A DNA stretch of 19,028 nucleotides from Candidatus Levybacteria bacterium RIFCSPLOWO2_12_FULL_37_14 (GTDB taxonomy: Bacteria; Patescibacteriota; Microgenomatia; Levybacterales; UBA12049). The stretch is taken from positions 1 through 19,028 of the forward strand of contig MFPH01000061.1 in NCBI GenBank assembly GCA_001782645.1. The letters run 5' to 3'. A program made the position numbers and the translations under genes. How positions within the stretch are numbered: position 1 is the first letter of the stretch; each line of letters begins with the position of its first letter. Under the pieces are notes generated by a model. That model saw nothing but the letters and a program-made list of their open reading frames with translations. It made no database searches and was not told the origin of the DNA. This document shows positions 5,919 to 12,864 of this stretch, piece by piece.

Positions 5919-7085
5919 TTAATTAGTTACCGTATGTAAATACCAAGTAGTCAATCCGTCATCATGGATAACTTTGCTATAATAAAGCTTGCCATTTGAA
6001 CAGTTATACGATCCCCCATACAATTTTCCAGACTTGACGGCTTTTACCGTTGGCGATGAAGAGTCCATATCGATTCCCGTGTGAACTCCGCCTGAATAGA
6101 AGTTTTGGGCAAATCCGTGAGAACCGTACCCTTGAGTAATAATTATGGGTTCATTCAGCGGCCAAGTAAAATCTCCTGAGGGATTAATTGTTCCATAATA
6201 GCTGTAGCTATCAGATCCATAATCGTAAGAAAAATTAGCTGATTTTAGGTAATTGTTAGGATTTTGAATTGAGCCGTCTTTTTGAACTTCAAAGTGCAAA
6301 TGAGCTCCCAATGAGCATCCCGGACTAACACTGCGAGAAGCTATGAAACCAATAGTATCACCCTGATTAACATCTCGTAAGTATGAGTCTATTCCTCCAC
6401 CAAATACTACGGCACGCTCAGCCCTAGCTTGAGCAAGCAACTGCTGATATGTTGCTTCATCGGCTTGCGTTGCAATTAAAAGCTGTTGCTTTGCAATTTT
6501 TTGTTGTTCTAAGCTTTTACTATATGCTTCGAGCTGTAATTTGAGAGATTCTATTTTCTTCTTCTTTGCTTCATAAATATCTTTTTGATTTGTATAATCA
6601 TTCTTTGCCTGCTGAACATCATAAATAAGTCTTTTGTCATGAGCTTGCGCAATTCTAAGATAATTCAATCTTGTTAACAAATTAGATGCATTATGAGCAG
6701 ACAAAAGAATCTCCAATGGTTGAACGTTCCCCGCTTCGTAGGTTGCAACAATTCTGTTAAGTAAAATTCCTGTAATTCTATTCAGAGAATCCGAAAGTGT
6801 GTTAATTTTTTTCGTTGCCGTATCAATGTCCAGCGTTAAATCAAGTATTTGTCCTTTGTTTGCTTCTATTCGCGCCTGGGTCAAATTTATCTGACTATCC
6901 ATTATGGAAATTTGGGACGAGAGGGTTTTGGTCTGACCCTTGAGGTCATTAACTTTATTTTCTAAGCAAGCAACTTTTTCCTGACCAGCTTTGTCATCGC
7001 ATTCGGCAGCCTTAACGATTAATGAGGCACTAAAATAAGCTAATAATCCAAGAAGAAAAAGTATAAATATTATTTTTTTTATCAT
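5919..7085 (-). CDS. Coiled-coil peptidoglycan peptidase, permuted M23 domain
   Basis: A 388-residue protein: signal/anchor helix (about 4-24), long coiled coil of EnvC/PcsB type (about 35-225), then an M23 (LytM) metallopeptidase region in unusual order. The segment that normally ends the domain comes first (GDTIGFIAS 242-250, HLHFEV 262-267, NPNNYL 275-280), and the segment that normally begins it comes last (WPLNEPIIITQGYG 308-321, HTGID 335-339, YLH 382-384 near the end). All five expected ligands/catalytic residues exist: H335, D339, H264, plus H384 and H262. It cleaves peptidoglycan cross-links by family inference. It directly follows ftsX (8-nt gap), which fits FtsEX-controlled hydrolase activation through the coiled coil. 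Confidence 0.92.
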   Translation of the reverse strand: MIKKIIFILFLLGLLAYFSASLIVKAAECDDKAGQEKVACLENKVNDLKGQTKTLSSQISIMDSQINLTQARIEANKGQILDLTLDIDTATKKINTLSDSLNRITGILLNRIVATYEAGNVQPLEILLSAHNASNLLTRLNYLRIAQAHDKRLIYDVQQAKNDYTNQKDIYEAKKKKIESLKLQLEAYSKSLEQQKIAKQQLLIATQADEATYQQLLAQARAERAVVFGGGIDSYLRDVNQGDTIGFIASRSVSPGCSLGAHLHFEVQKDGSIQNPNNYLKSANFSYDYGSDSYSYYGTINPSGDFTWPLNEPIIITQGYGSHGFAQNFYSGGVHTGIDMDSSSPTVKAVKSGKLYGGSYNCSNGKLYYSKVIHDDGLTTWYLHTVTN

Positions 7086-7093
7086 AAACCATA

Positions 7094-7960
7094 TTATTTA
7101 AGATATCTCAATACTGCCAAGAAACTGGAAAGCGTTCCCAGAATTACAGCCGTTATTATTTCTGCGCCCAAAAGACCGAAGAAGAAAATCAGAGGAATAG
7201 GAAAAATGGGCATTCCCTTAAGGAAAGACGACAGGAATGGAGTCGCATACCACAATGCGCCAGCTGAAATTATCCACCCCAATATTGCACCGATAACTCC
7301 ATAATAAATTCCCTCAAAAATAAAAGGCGTTCTTATATACCAATCTCCGGCGCCAATAAGCTTCATTATCCCTATATCTTCTTTTTTCTGTGATATTTTT
7401 ACGCCAATAATAATTACCATAATAAAAACTGAAACCAAAGATAATACAATTATTAATCCCAATCCAATCGTTCTAAGGGCATTTGTCCAAGATGTCAAAA
7501 CAGAAACCACGTCTTTTTGGAAAACTACTTCCGAAACCAAAGGAGAATTCAAAAGCTGATTATTTATTTCAGACAAATTCTCAATTTTTACAGCAGATAT
7601 CTCAAGTGATGCAGGCAAAATGTCAGCTGTTACTAATTCCAAAAGCAAAGGATCATTTTTATTCTGTTCTCTGTATATTTTTAGCGCGTCTTGTTTGGAA
7701 ACAAACTTTAGACTTGCAACCTTACCGGTCGCATTCAGCTCGTTTTTGAGATTATCTATATCGGCTTGTTTTACTTCGTTACGGAAGAATGCAGTGACCT
7801 GAGGACGGGATTCAAAATAACTAATCGCTTTTGCAGATCCGAAAAGTAAAAAAGTGAAAAAAGAAATAAACAGAAAAGTTAAGGTCATCACCAACACTGC
7901 GGCAAAAGCCTGATACGGGGACCGTCTGATATTGCGCCATGTTGTCTTAAAAGTCTTCAT
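7094..7960 (-). CDS. ftsX: FtsX, divisome ABC transporter-like permease
   Basis: A 288-residue membrane partner of FtsE that relays ATP hydrolysis to a periplasmic/extracellular peptidoglycan hydrolase activator during division. It has the family layout: short N-terminal cytoplasmic part with WRNIRRSPYQ, membrane segment at about 21-43, an extracellular domain of about 120 residues (45-165), then three membrane segments (about 166-188, 214-236, 251-279). The conserved intracellular loop KISQKKEDIGIMKLIGAGDWYIRTPFIFEG precedes the third segment. The start codon lies 14 nt inside ftsE, which indicates coupled translation, and the coiled-coil M23 gene follows 8 nt after the stop. Assignment is secure. 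Confidence 0.96.
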   Translation of the reverse strand: MKTFKTTWRNIRRSPYQAFAAVLVMTLTFLFISFFTFLLFGSAKAISYFESRPQVTAFFRNEVKQADIDNLKNELNATGKVASLKFVSKQDALKIYREQNKNDPLLLELVTADILPASLEISAVKIENLSEINNQLLNSPLVSEVVFQKDVVSVLTSWTNALRTIGLGLIIVLSLVSVFIMVIIIGVKISQKKEDIGIMKLIGAGDWYIRTPFIFEGIYYGVIGAILGWIISAGALWYATPFLSSFLKGMPIFPIPLIFFFGLLGAEIITAVILGTLSSFLAVLRYLK

Positions 7961-8696
7961 CCTCTGATTTCTTATCCTTCACATCTATAATAGCTGATTT
8001 TTTCTCAGAATGCTCTAAATGCGGTTTTGGTTTTTTCTCGTTTCCTCCCGTAAGAATACCATTATTTAAAGAGATAACTCTTTTTGAAAGTGCTTTTACA
8101 GCATCTTCATTATGAGTTGCCATAATTACAGTTGTACCTTTTTTATTAATTTCCGATAAGAGTTTCACAATCTCCATCGCTGTCGCTGAATCCAAATTAC
8201 CTGTTGGCTCATCTGCCAACAGAATATCCGGCTCCAAAGTCAAGGCTCTGGCAATTGCCGCTCTTTGCAGTTCTCCCCCGGAAAGCTGAATAGGAAATTT
8301 ATCTTTATGAGGCAGTATTCCAACTTTTTTCATTATTTCCTCTACGATTTTTGTGGCAATGATTGAGTCTATCCCTGAAACTTCAAGGGGTAAAATAATG
8401 TTTTCAAAGATTGTCCTGTCCATCAATAATTTTAAATCCTGAAATACCACACCTATTTTCTTCCTGAGATGGGATATCTTATTGTTTGGTAATTTTACAA
8501 CATCCCAATTATCAACGACCACCTCACCGGTGGTCGGAAGTGCCTCGCGGGTAAGAAGTCTAAAAATTGTAGTTTTACCGGATCCGGTCGGACCTACCAA
8601 AAAAACAAATTCCCCTTTTTCAACTTCAAAACTAATATCGGAAAGTGCAAATACTCCGGTACGGAATTGTTTTGAAACTTTATCCAAACGTATCAT
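7947..8696 (-). CDS. ftsE: FtsE, cell-division ABC ATPase
   Basis: A 249-residue cytoplasmic ATPase that drives FtsX. Walker A GPTGSGKTT is at 35-43, the Q-loop VVFQD at 83-87, the ABC signature LSGGELQRAAIARAL at 138-152, Walker B ILLADEPTGNLD at 158-169, and the H-loop histidine H196 in MATHNED. A C-terminal extension of about 30 residues beyond the normal end (from residue 215) is rich in Lys, Glu and Asp and ends KSEDEDF; the typical protein is about 220-230 residues. The ftsX start overlaps this tail. The gene begins 14 nt after the preceding membrane-protein gene. Confidence 0.97.
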   Translation of the reverse strand: MIRLDKVSKQFRTGVFALSDISFEVEKGEFVFLVGPTGSGKTTIFRLLTREALPTTGEVVVDNWDVVKLPNNKISHLRKKIGVVFQDLKLLMDRTIFENIILPLEVSGIDSIIATKIVEEIMKKVGILPHKDKFPIQLSGGELQRAAIARALTLEPDILLADEPTGNLDSATAMEIVKLLSEINKKGTTVIMATHNEDAVKALSKRVISLNNGILTGGNEKKPKPHLEHSEKKSAIIDVKDKKSEDEDF

Positions 8697-8710
8697 ATGG
8701 GGTTATTGAT

Positions 8711-9193
8711 TTATTCTAAAACTTCTACGCGACCGACATCCATTAGCCAGCCTGCATATTGTGCTGTTTGCGTTTGTCCCCAAACTTTGATTTTTTTATC
8801 AACAAACTTGGATAAATCAACGCTCGAAGACGTAACGTAAACATTTTGACTATCTCCACCTGCTCTTACCAAATGAAATTGCCCCTCCCCATTAATTCCT
8901 CCATTTTTAAAAGTACCTGTTGCAGTATCTTTAAATGTCTTAGTATCATTAGATCCTACAATAGTTCCTTTAGTAATTTTTGAGGAATCTACGGAGCCTG
9001 AAGTAAGAGTATTGCCAATACCTCTTCCTCCTTTATTAAAGCTCAATACGTAACCGGTTATTCCGCCCAAAATAGCGGCTACGATAAGGAAAATAAATAG
9101 GTTTTTTGTAAAAATAGAACTCATACTCTCAATATTTTGAGAAATCTTCGGATTTGCAATTATGGGCTCTTGCGCCGTCTTATTCTTATCCAT
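8711..9193 (-). CDS. Membrane-anchored hypothetical protein upstream of ftsE
   Basis: From the ATG at 9193 it has 160 residues: a polar N-terminus (1-29), one membrane helix (about 31-51, NLFIFLIVAAILGG...), a Gly/Ser/Thr-rich linker and an extracytoplasmic domain from about 75 to the end, with GEGQFHLVRAG, NVYVTSSSVDLSKFVDKKIKVWGQTQ and AGWLMDVGRVEVLE. The C-terminal part, with short beta strands and KKIKVWG, recalls small OB-like domains, but this is a guess. A GTG at 9214 is an alternative start adding seven residues; neither has a clear ribosome binding site. It is 14 nt before ftsE and presumably belongs to the division/cell-wall operon. Confidence 0.8.
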   Translation of the reverse strand: MDKNKTAQEPIIANPKISQNIESMSSIFTKNLFIFLIVAAILGGITGYVLSFNKGGRGIGNTLTSGSVDSSKITKGTIVGSNDTKTFKDTATGTFKNGGINGEGQFHLVRAGGDSQNVYVTSSSVDLSKFVDKKIKVWGQTQTAQYAGWLMDVGRVEVLE

Positions 9194-9239
9194 TTCTATA
9201 CTTGAGTATTGCACAAAATCTCACTTTTGGCAACACCTG

Positions 9240-9285
9240 CCCGCCGATTCAGCGCTCCCCGCTCAGCGGGGTAAGCTTAGGCGGG
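9240..9285. repeat. Nested GC-rich palindrome after prfB
   Basis: Outer arms CCCGCC (9240-9245) and GGCGGG (9280-9285) flank an inner stem CCCCGCT/AGCGGGG (9257-9263 with 9265-9271) and two small palindromes, AGCGCT and TAAGCTTA. It begins one base after the prfB stop. It is much more GC-rich than its surroundings and lacks a T-run on the minus strand, so it looks more like a dispersed REP-type element than a plain terminator, though it could act as one. Confidence 0.65.
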
Positions 9286-9286
9286 T

Positions 9287-10291
9287 TTATAGCTTTCTTA
9301 ATTCTTCATCGATAAACTCGTCCAGATCACCATCCAGAACTGCGTCAGTGTTGCCGGTTTCATAGCCTGTCCTCAGGTCTTTGACCATGTGATAAGGGTG
9401 CAGAACGTAGGAACGAATTTGATTTCCCCATCCCGGAGTTTTATATCCTCCCTTTAATTTCTTTTCTTCTTTTTTCCGCTCCTCTTCCTTCAAAATCCAG
9501 AGTTTTGCCCGTAAAATCTTTAAGGCGTATTCCCTGTTTTGCGCTTGAAATCTTTCAGTTTGAGCCGTTACTGTAATTCCCGTTGGCTTATGCTTAAGCC
9601 TGACAGCAGTTGAAACTTTGTTGACATTTTGCCCCCCATGTCCGCCTGCTCTAAAGAAATCCCATTCCAAATCGTCTTCTATAATTTCTATTTCCGCATT
9701 GTCGCCAATATCCGGCAGTACTTCTACCAAGGCAAAAGATGTTTGCCTCAGATTATCCGCATTGTAAGGAGAAAGCCTTACTAACCGATGGACCCCGGCT
9801 TCACCTTTTAAGTATCCATAAGCGTATTTACCGCTAACTGTTATTGTAACGCTTTTATACCCTGCTTCTTCCCCAAATGTTTCATCAATTATCTCCGATT
9901 TAAATCCTTTTCTTTCAGAATATCTCGTGTACATTCTAAAGAGCATTTCCGCCCAATCCATGGCCTCAACTCCACCCTGACCTGCATGAATAGCTAAGAT
10001 CGCAGAATTTTTATCATATGGACCTGACAAATAAAGAAAGGTTTCCAGCTCTTCCAATAATTCCTTTGCTCCAGCCCAATCCTCGTCTTGAATTCTGCTC
10101 TGCAGAACTTCTGCTTTGGTAATTTCCGCTTGCAAGTCGGACATTTCCTTCATTTTGGCCGCGGCATTTTGATGATCCTGCCAAAAATTAGGTTTTAAAC
10201 TTTCTACCTCAATTAATCTTATTTCCTGTCTTTTTTTATCAGGATCGAATTTTGCCAATAATTTATTTACCCTATCTTTTATCTCATCCAT
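9287..10291 (-). CDS. prfB: Peptide chain release factor 2
   Basis: Recognises UGA/UAA stop codons and triggers peptide release on the ribosome. The 334-residue protein has the PCRF domain (about 20-130), the codon-recognition region HRLVRLSPYNADNLRQTSF (tripeptide at 174-176 is SPY where bacterial RF2 normally has SPF) and the catalytic GGQ at 219-221 in RAGGHGGQNVNK. The start ATG follows the PP2C-like gene stop by 3 nt. The frame is continuous from MDEIKDRVNKLL onwards, with no in-frame UGA early in the gene, so the programmed frameshift that autoregulates many prfB genes is not needed here. Presence of RF2 agrees with TGA being used as stop elsewhere in the window. Confidence 0.96.
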   Translation of the reverse strand: MDEIKDRVNKLLAKFDPDKKRQEIRLIEVESLKPNFWQDHQNAAAKMKEMSDLQAEITKAEVLQSRIQDEDWAGAKELLEELETFLYLSGPYDKNSAILAIHAGQGGVEAMDWAEMLFRMYTRYSERKGFKSEIIDETFGEEAGYKSVTITVSGKYAYGYLKGEAGVHRLVRLSPYNADNLRQTSFALVEVLPDIGDNAEIEIIEDDLEWDFFRAGGHGGQNVNKVSTAVRLKHKPTGITVTAQTERFQAQNREYALKILRAKLWILKEEERKKEEKKLKGGYKTPGWGNQIRSYVLHPYHMVKDLRTGYETGNTDAVLDGDLDEFIDEELRKL

Positions 10292-10294
10292 ATT

Positions 10295-11110
10295 TTATGC
10301 TTCAAAAGAAATAGAAATAGCTGCGATATCATCATATTGTTTATATCGCGGGTACTTCCAGCATTTAGGATCATTTTTTTCAAGATTTCTGACAAAATCT
10401 TTTACCTCTCTTAAACCCCCATTTAAAAACAATTTTACAAACATGTTCCAATTATCATTTCTTGAGGGATCTTTTCTGGGAATAAATAAACCATCCGTAA
10501 AAAGAAGTATGTGTTTTATATTTTTTAGATTTTCTTCACCTTTTTTTATAAAAGTTACTGCTTTTTCTTCACCGGTTAGACATCCATATGTCTCATTTAC
10601 CTTGTTTCTGAGTTCTGTAAGATATCCTCTGTCAATTATTTCGCGTATATTCTCTTTCTTTTGGCTTGCTAATCCTTTCCAGATATTTAAGAGCCCTTTG
10701 TCATGATCGTAATCTTTAATTAATACTTTAAAAGTATTATCTGCATATATTGTCAGGATAAGAGAATCTCCTATCTGGACCCATTCAAATGAATTACTTT
10801 TAATTCTCACAATAGCGAAGATAGTGCCCCACAGATTTCTCTTATTCTTATCGTTAATATCAAATTTGTATAAAACATTTTTCTTCTTGATCCTTCTGTT
10901 CGCTTCTATTGTTAAATTTAAAAGGCTCTTGTTATTTTTGGAGAATTCGTCTTTAGCAATTTCTGCCGCAATTAAACCGCCCGTTTTACCATCCTTACCT
11001 ACAAAGCTGTTAAGACTATTGAAACCATCAAAAACTCCAAAGATATTATCTTCTATAAGATAGGTATCTTCTTTACTTGACCCCTTATCAAAAACACAAT
11101 CAATCTTCAT
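10295..11110 (-). CDS. PP2C-like (PPM) protein phosphatase
   Basis: A 271-residue single-domain protein resembling PPM/PP2C Ser/Thr phosphatases. Metal-binding and fold motifs in order: an N-terminal ED (14-15), GVFDG (25-29), WVQIGDS (110-116), LLFTDGLF (202-209) and the C-terminal YDDIAAISI (259-267), matching the usual D-G-H/N, G-D-S, T-D-G and D-D-I-T motifs. It lacks membrane segments and partner domains. No Ser/Thr kinase is in the window. It is probably transcribed with prfB, whose start is 3 nt away. Substrate is unknown. The divergence of several motifs (FNS for the usual HGG) leaves some doubt about activity. Confidence 0.82.
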   Translation of the reverse strand: MKIDCVFDKGSSKEDTYLIEDNIFGVFDGFNSLNSFVGKDGKTGGLIAAEIAKDEFSKNNKSLLNLTIEANRRIKKKNVLYKFDINDKNKRNLWGTIFAIVRIKSNSFEWVQIGDSLILTIYADNTFKVLIKDYDHDKGLLNIWKGLASQKKENIREIIDRGYLTELRNKVNETYGCLTGEEKAVTFIKKGEENLKNIKHILLFTDGLFIPRKDPSRNDNWNMFVKLFLNGGLREVKDFVRNLEKNDPKCWKYPRYKQYDDIAAISISFEA

Positions 11111-11119
11111 ATAAATTCT

Positions 11120-11491
11120 TTATAAACCGCAAATTTTTTTACAAATTTCTTGCGCCTGATTTATGGGATATTGCTCTAAGGATTTGATGTCCTGCAGGAT
11201 TTTTTGCACTTGAGGAGAAGAAGAGGCAATTTCCAATACGTTTAAACCAAGAACTTCCTGTTTAAGACTATTAATTTTTTCTTTCACTGCTTCCTGAATA
11301 TTTATTTTGGGTTCCGGTTCTATAGTACTTGTTTGCGCAGTAATTCCCCTAATTGATTTCCCTACTTGAGGCGGCTGATTACCAAGAACGCGGGTTTTAA
11401 AAAAATATCCTCCGGCAATTAACAATACTAATAAAAAAAACGTAATAAAAATCCTCTTCTTATTCCAAGTTTGCGCATTTACTTCTTCCAT
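11120..11491 (-). CDS. Small single-pass membrane protein, unknown function
   Basis: A 123-residue protein with a short N-terminus, a membrane helix at about 14-32 (IFITFFLLVLLIAGGYFF), a Pro/Thr/Gln linker and a helical C-terminal region (about 62-118, with EAVKEKINSLKQEVLGL and VQKILQDIKSLEQYP) ending in a CKKICGL pair of cysteines. I do not recognise a family. It precedes the PP2C-like gene by 9 nt. Its start codon is only 6 nt from a TACAAT -10 box, so its mRNA may be leaderless; this promoter region is shared with the divergent uppP remnant. Confidence 0.7.
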   Translation of the reverse strand: MEEVNAQTWNKKRIFITFFLLVLLIAGGYFFKTRVLGNQPPQVGKSIRGITAQTSTIEPEPKINIQEAVKEKINSLKQEVLGLNVLEIASSSPQVQKILQDIKSLEQYPINQAQEICKKICGL

Positions 11492-11497
11492 GAGGCT

Positions 11498-11517
11498 ATT
11501 GTAGCATATGTTACAAT
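11498..11517. promoter_or_regulatory. Symmetric divergent promoter with two TACAAT -10 boxes
   Basis: The 20-nt block is nearly palindromic (centre CATATG). It holds a plus-strand TACAAT at 11512-11517 and a minus-strand TACAAT at 11503-11498. Each is exactly 6 nt from an ATG: plus 11524 (uppP remnant) and minus 11491 (membrane protein). Both transcripts would start at or next to the start codon. No convincing -35 boxes are seen. Confidence 0.55.
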
Positions 11518-11523
11518 GTTTCT

Positions 11524-11631
11524 ATGGATTATTTACAGGCTATTATCCTATCCATTATTGAAGGATTAACCGAATTTCTTCCAATTTCCTCAACCGGTCA
11601 CTTGGTGCTCGCTTCAAGACTAGCGATTTAG
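11524..11631 (+). pseudogene. uppP: uppP (undecaprenyl-diphosphatase) 5' remnant
   Basis: ATG at 11524 starts a 35-codon frame reading MDYLQAIILSIIEGLTEFLP then ISSTGHLVLASRL, the highly conserved N-terminus of UppP/BacA (the EGLTEFLPISSTGH motif). It ends in TAG at 11629 shortly after divergence from the family, which is normally about 260-280 residues with eight membrane helices. No continuation of UppP is found in any frame downstream, so the rest of the gene has been deleted or displaced. The enzyme recycles the undecaprenyl carrier for peptidoglycan synthesis; this fragment cannot do so. A functional copy is presumably elsewhere. The intact promoter and N-terminus imply recent truncation at about 11620. 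Confidence 0.88.
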
Positions 11632-11801
11632 GGACGGTTATCAAGAAGCTTGTTTTGGCAATACAAACTAAGTACATTTTTTAATCTTAAATGAATCTAT
11701 GCACATAATCTATTACTATGTAGTGCTGTATCTTAGCAACAATTATTAAATGTTCTATTGCTTCGATGATTCGAATTATCGAAGCAATTTGAGGAAAGTG
11801 G
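11632..11801. other. Gene-free stretch after the uppP break
   Basis: Between the uppP remnant and the toxin-like frame I find no coding frame. The stretch holds one strong palindrome (11757-11788) and otherwise AT-rich sequence. It begins at the point where uppP homology stops, so it probably came with the rearrangement that truncated uppP. Confidence 0.5.
11757..11788. repeat. 32-nt near-perfect palindrome
   Basis: ATTGCTTCGAT (11757-11767) pairs with ATCGAAGCAAT (11778-11788) around ATTCGAAT; only one of 16 pairs is not Watson-Crick. It lies 13 nt after the stop of the toxin-like frame on the minus strand and lacks a T-run. Possible uses are a Rho-independent-like 3' end stabiliser or a protein-binding site; neither is proven. 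Confidence 0.7.
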
Positions 11802-12140
11802 TTAAATTTTGATAGCTTTTCCTATACAATTCTCTACCCTATTAATACTTACAAATCTTGTTAAAAGAGCGTCGATGTCAGCATTTGTTAATTGAGATCG
11901 TATTCCAATAATTCCTGGCTTGTGTGACTTTATTAGTTGTTTGAAATCGTCAAAATTAATAGTAACAACGAAGCGATTGTCTGAGATAGCTTTTTGATAA
12001 ATTTCTTCATCTTCGCATTGTCTGGGTAAACCAAAATCAAAATATGCATTTTTGACATTTGCTTTTTTAATAAGATGGGGAAAATCTTTTGCTGGAGCAA
12101 AGGCGGTATCGAGTAAGAGACGAAATTTTTTGTAGGCTAT
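11802..12140 (-). pseudogene. DUF5615-type PIN-like toxin, no standard start codon
   Basis: A continuous 112-codon frame that reads like the PIN-like toxin family paired with DUF433 antitoxins: RLLLDTAFAPAKDFPHL with the first acidic residue (D11), CEDEEIY (42-48), RFVVTINFDDF (56-66) with the paired aspartates, then GIIGIRS and a helical C-terminus ending GKAIKI. It lies 23 nt after the DUF433 gene on the same strand, the expected toxin position. The codon where Met is expected is ATA (12140-12138), and no ATG, GTG or TTG exists anywhere in the frame; an in-frame TAA lies just upstream. Either the toxin has lost its start codon or it uses a rare ATA start. Predicted activity is an RNase, by fold only. 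Confidence 0.7.
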
Positions 12141-12163
12141 AGACTTTTTGGAAGAGCGAGTAT

Positions 12164-12373
12164 TTATACGTTAATTTGATGTTTGTAGTAATCAAGAATA
12201 TCGCCAATATTTTTTTTTGTAAGGCGATCTAAATGCGGAATTTCCTTTTTTAAATCTTTAAGAGTGTAGTTCATTCCAATTAATGCCAATACCCGAGCCA
12301 CAGGAACTCTAGTTCCCTTGATAACCGGCTGACCACCTAATATTTTGGGGTTAGTTTGAATTATTGTTGGCAT
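12164..12373 (-). CDS. DUF433 family antitoxin-like protein
   Basis: A 69-residue protein with the DUF433 pattern: NPKILGGQPVIKGTRVPVARVLALIG (about 8-33), then a helical segment beginning YTLKDLKKEIPHL and LTKKNIGDILDYY. The domain is a small winged-helix-like fold that is typically the antitoxin of a pair with a DUF5615 (PIN-like) protein. Here such a frame follows directly on the minus strand. The ATG at 12373 gives MPTIIQTNPKILGG, the usual short N-terminus. Antitoxins of this type are expected to bind the toxin and the shared promoter. Confidence 0.88.
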   Translation of the reverse strand: MPTIIQTNPKILGGQPVIKGTRVPVARVLALIGMNYTLKDLKKEIPHLDRLTKKNIGDILDYYKHQINV

Positions 12374-12437
12374 AATAAATAAATTATACTCTATTTTTAT
12401 TTCTTAGTTTAATGGTAGATTGATTTTATAACAAATT

Positions 12438-12770
12438 CTACATCTTGACAAGGTTAATTTCTTTTATATCTCTGTGTAATTCCTTTTTTATATCTTCTGC
12501 GGTTTTTTTAATTTTTTCCTCCACATCTTTTATCTTTTCATTGAGAAACCTCCAAACTTTGCTATGATTTTCTGAAGCAAGATGATTTAAAAATGTTTTC
12601 TTGTCTGAAGGATTTAACTCTGACAAAATTAAATCTAAAATCTCATGATGAATATTGGAGTCAATCAAAGAAATTAAATGCAGTCTTTCTTTTGGAGTTA
12701 AATCCATACCCCCAATCTCCAAAGAAAGCATAGATGTATCTACGATGTGAGTATAGAAATATTTTTTCAT
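12438..12770 (-). CDS. Helical hypothetical protein
   Basis: A 110-residue protein predicted to be almost all helical: HIVDTSMLSLEIGGMDLTPKERLHLISLIDSNIHHEILDLIL... (10-50), LNPSDKKTFLNHLAS (52-66), then an amphipathic Lys/Glu helix KIKDVEEKIKKTAEDIKKEL (79-98). No signal peptide, membrane helix or cysteine. The arrangement resembles short helical proteins frequently seen in CPR genomes, but I cannot name the family with confidence. The gene stands alone between the toxin-antitoxin pair and a dispersed inverted repeat; that repeat begins eight bases upstream of the start codon. Confidence 0.72.
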   Translation of the reverse strand: MKKYFYTHIVDTSMLSLEIGGMDLTPKERLHLISLIDSNIHHEILDLILSELNPSDKKTFLNHLASENHSKVWRFLNEKIKDVEEKIKKTAEDIKKELHRDIKEINLVKM

Positions 12771-12777
12771 ATTACCA

Positions 12778-12864
12778 TGTCATTCTGAACGCAGTGAGGA
12801 ATCTACCTGCTCGCCAGCGCCAAGTGTTGGCAGGCGGGGATCCTTCGCTTTACTCAGGATGACA
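12778..12864. repeat. Dispersed inverted repeat (GTCATTCTGA type)
   Basis: Left arm TGTCATTCTGAACGCAGTGA from 12778 and right arm ending TACTCAGGATGACA at 12864 are imperfect reverse complements over about 26 nt. Between them sits a GC-rich hairpin, GCCAA-GTG-TTGGC (12819-12831) flanked by CGCC and GGCG. GTCATTCTGAGC...GCTCAGGATGAC palindromes are known as dispersed intergenic repeats in many bacteria. The right arm supplies the last codons and stop of the neighbouring gene. Confidence 0.8.

Noticed and set aside
10260..10320. Programmed frameshift in prfB
   Set aside because: The frame is open from the ATG, and the upstream sequence belongs to the PP2C-like gene; no CUUUGA slippery stop near the start.
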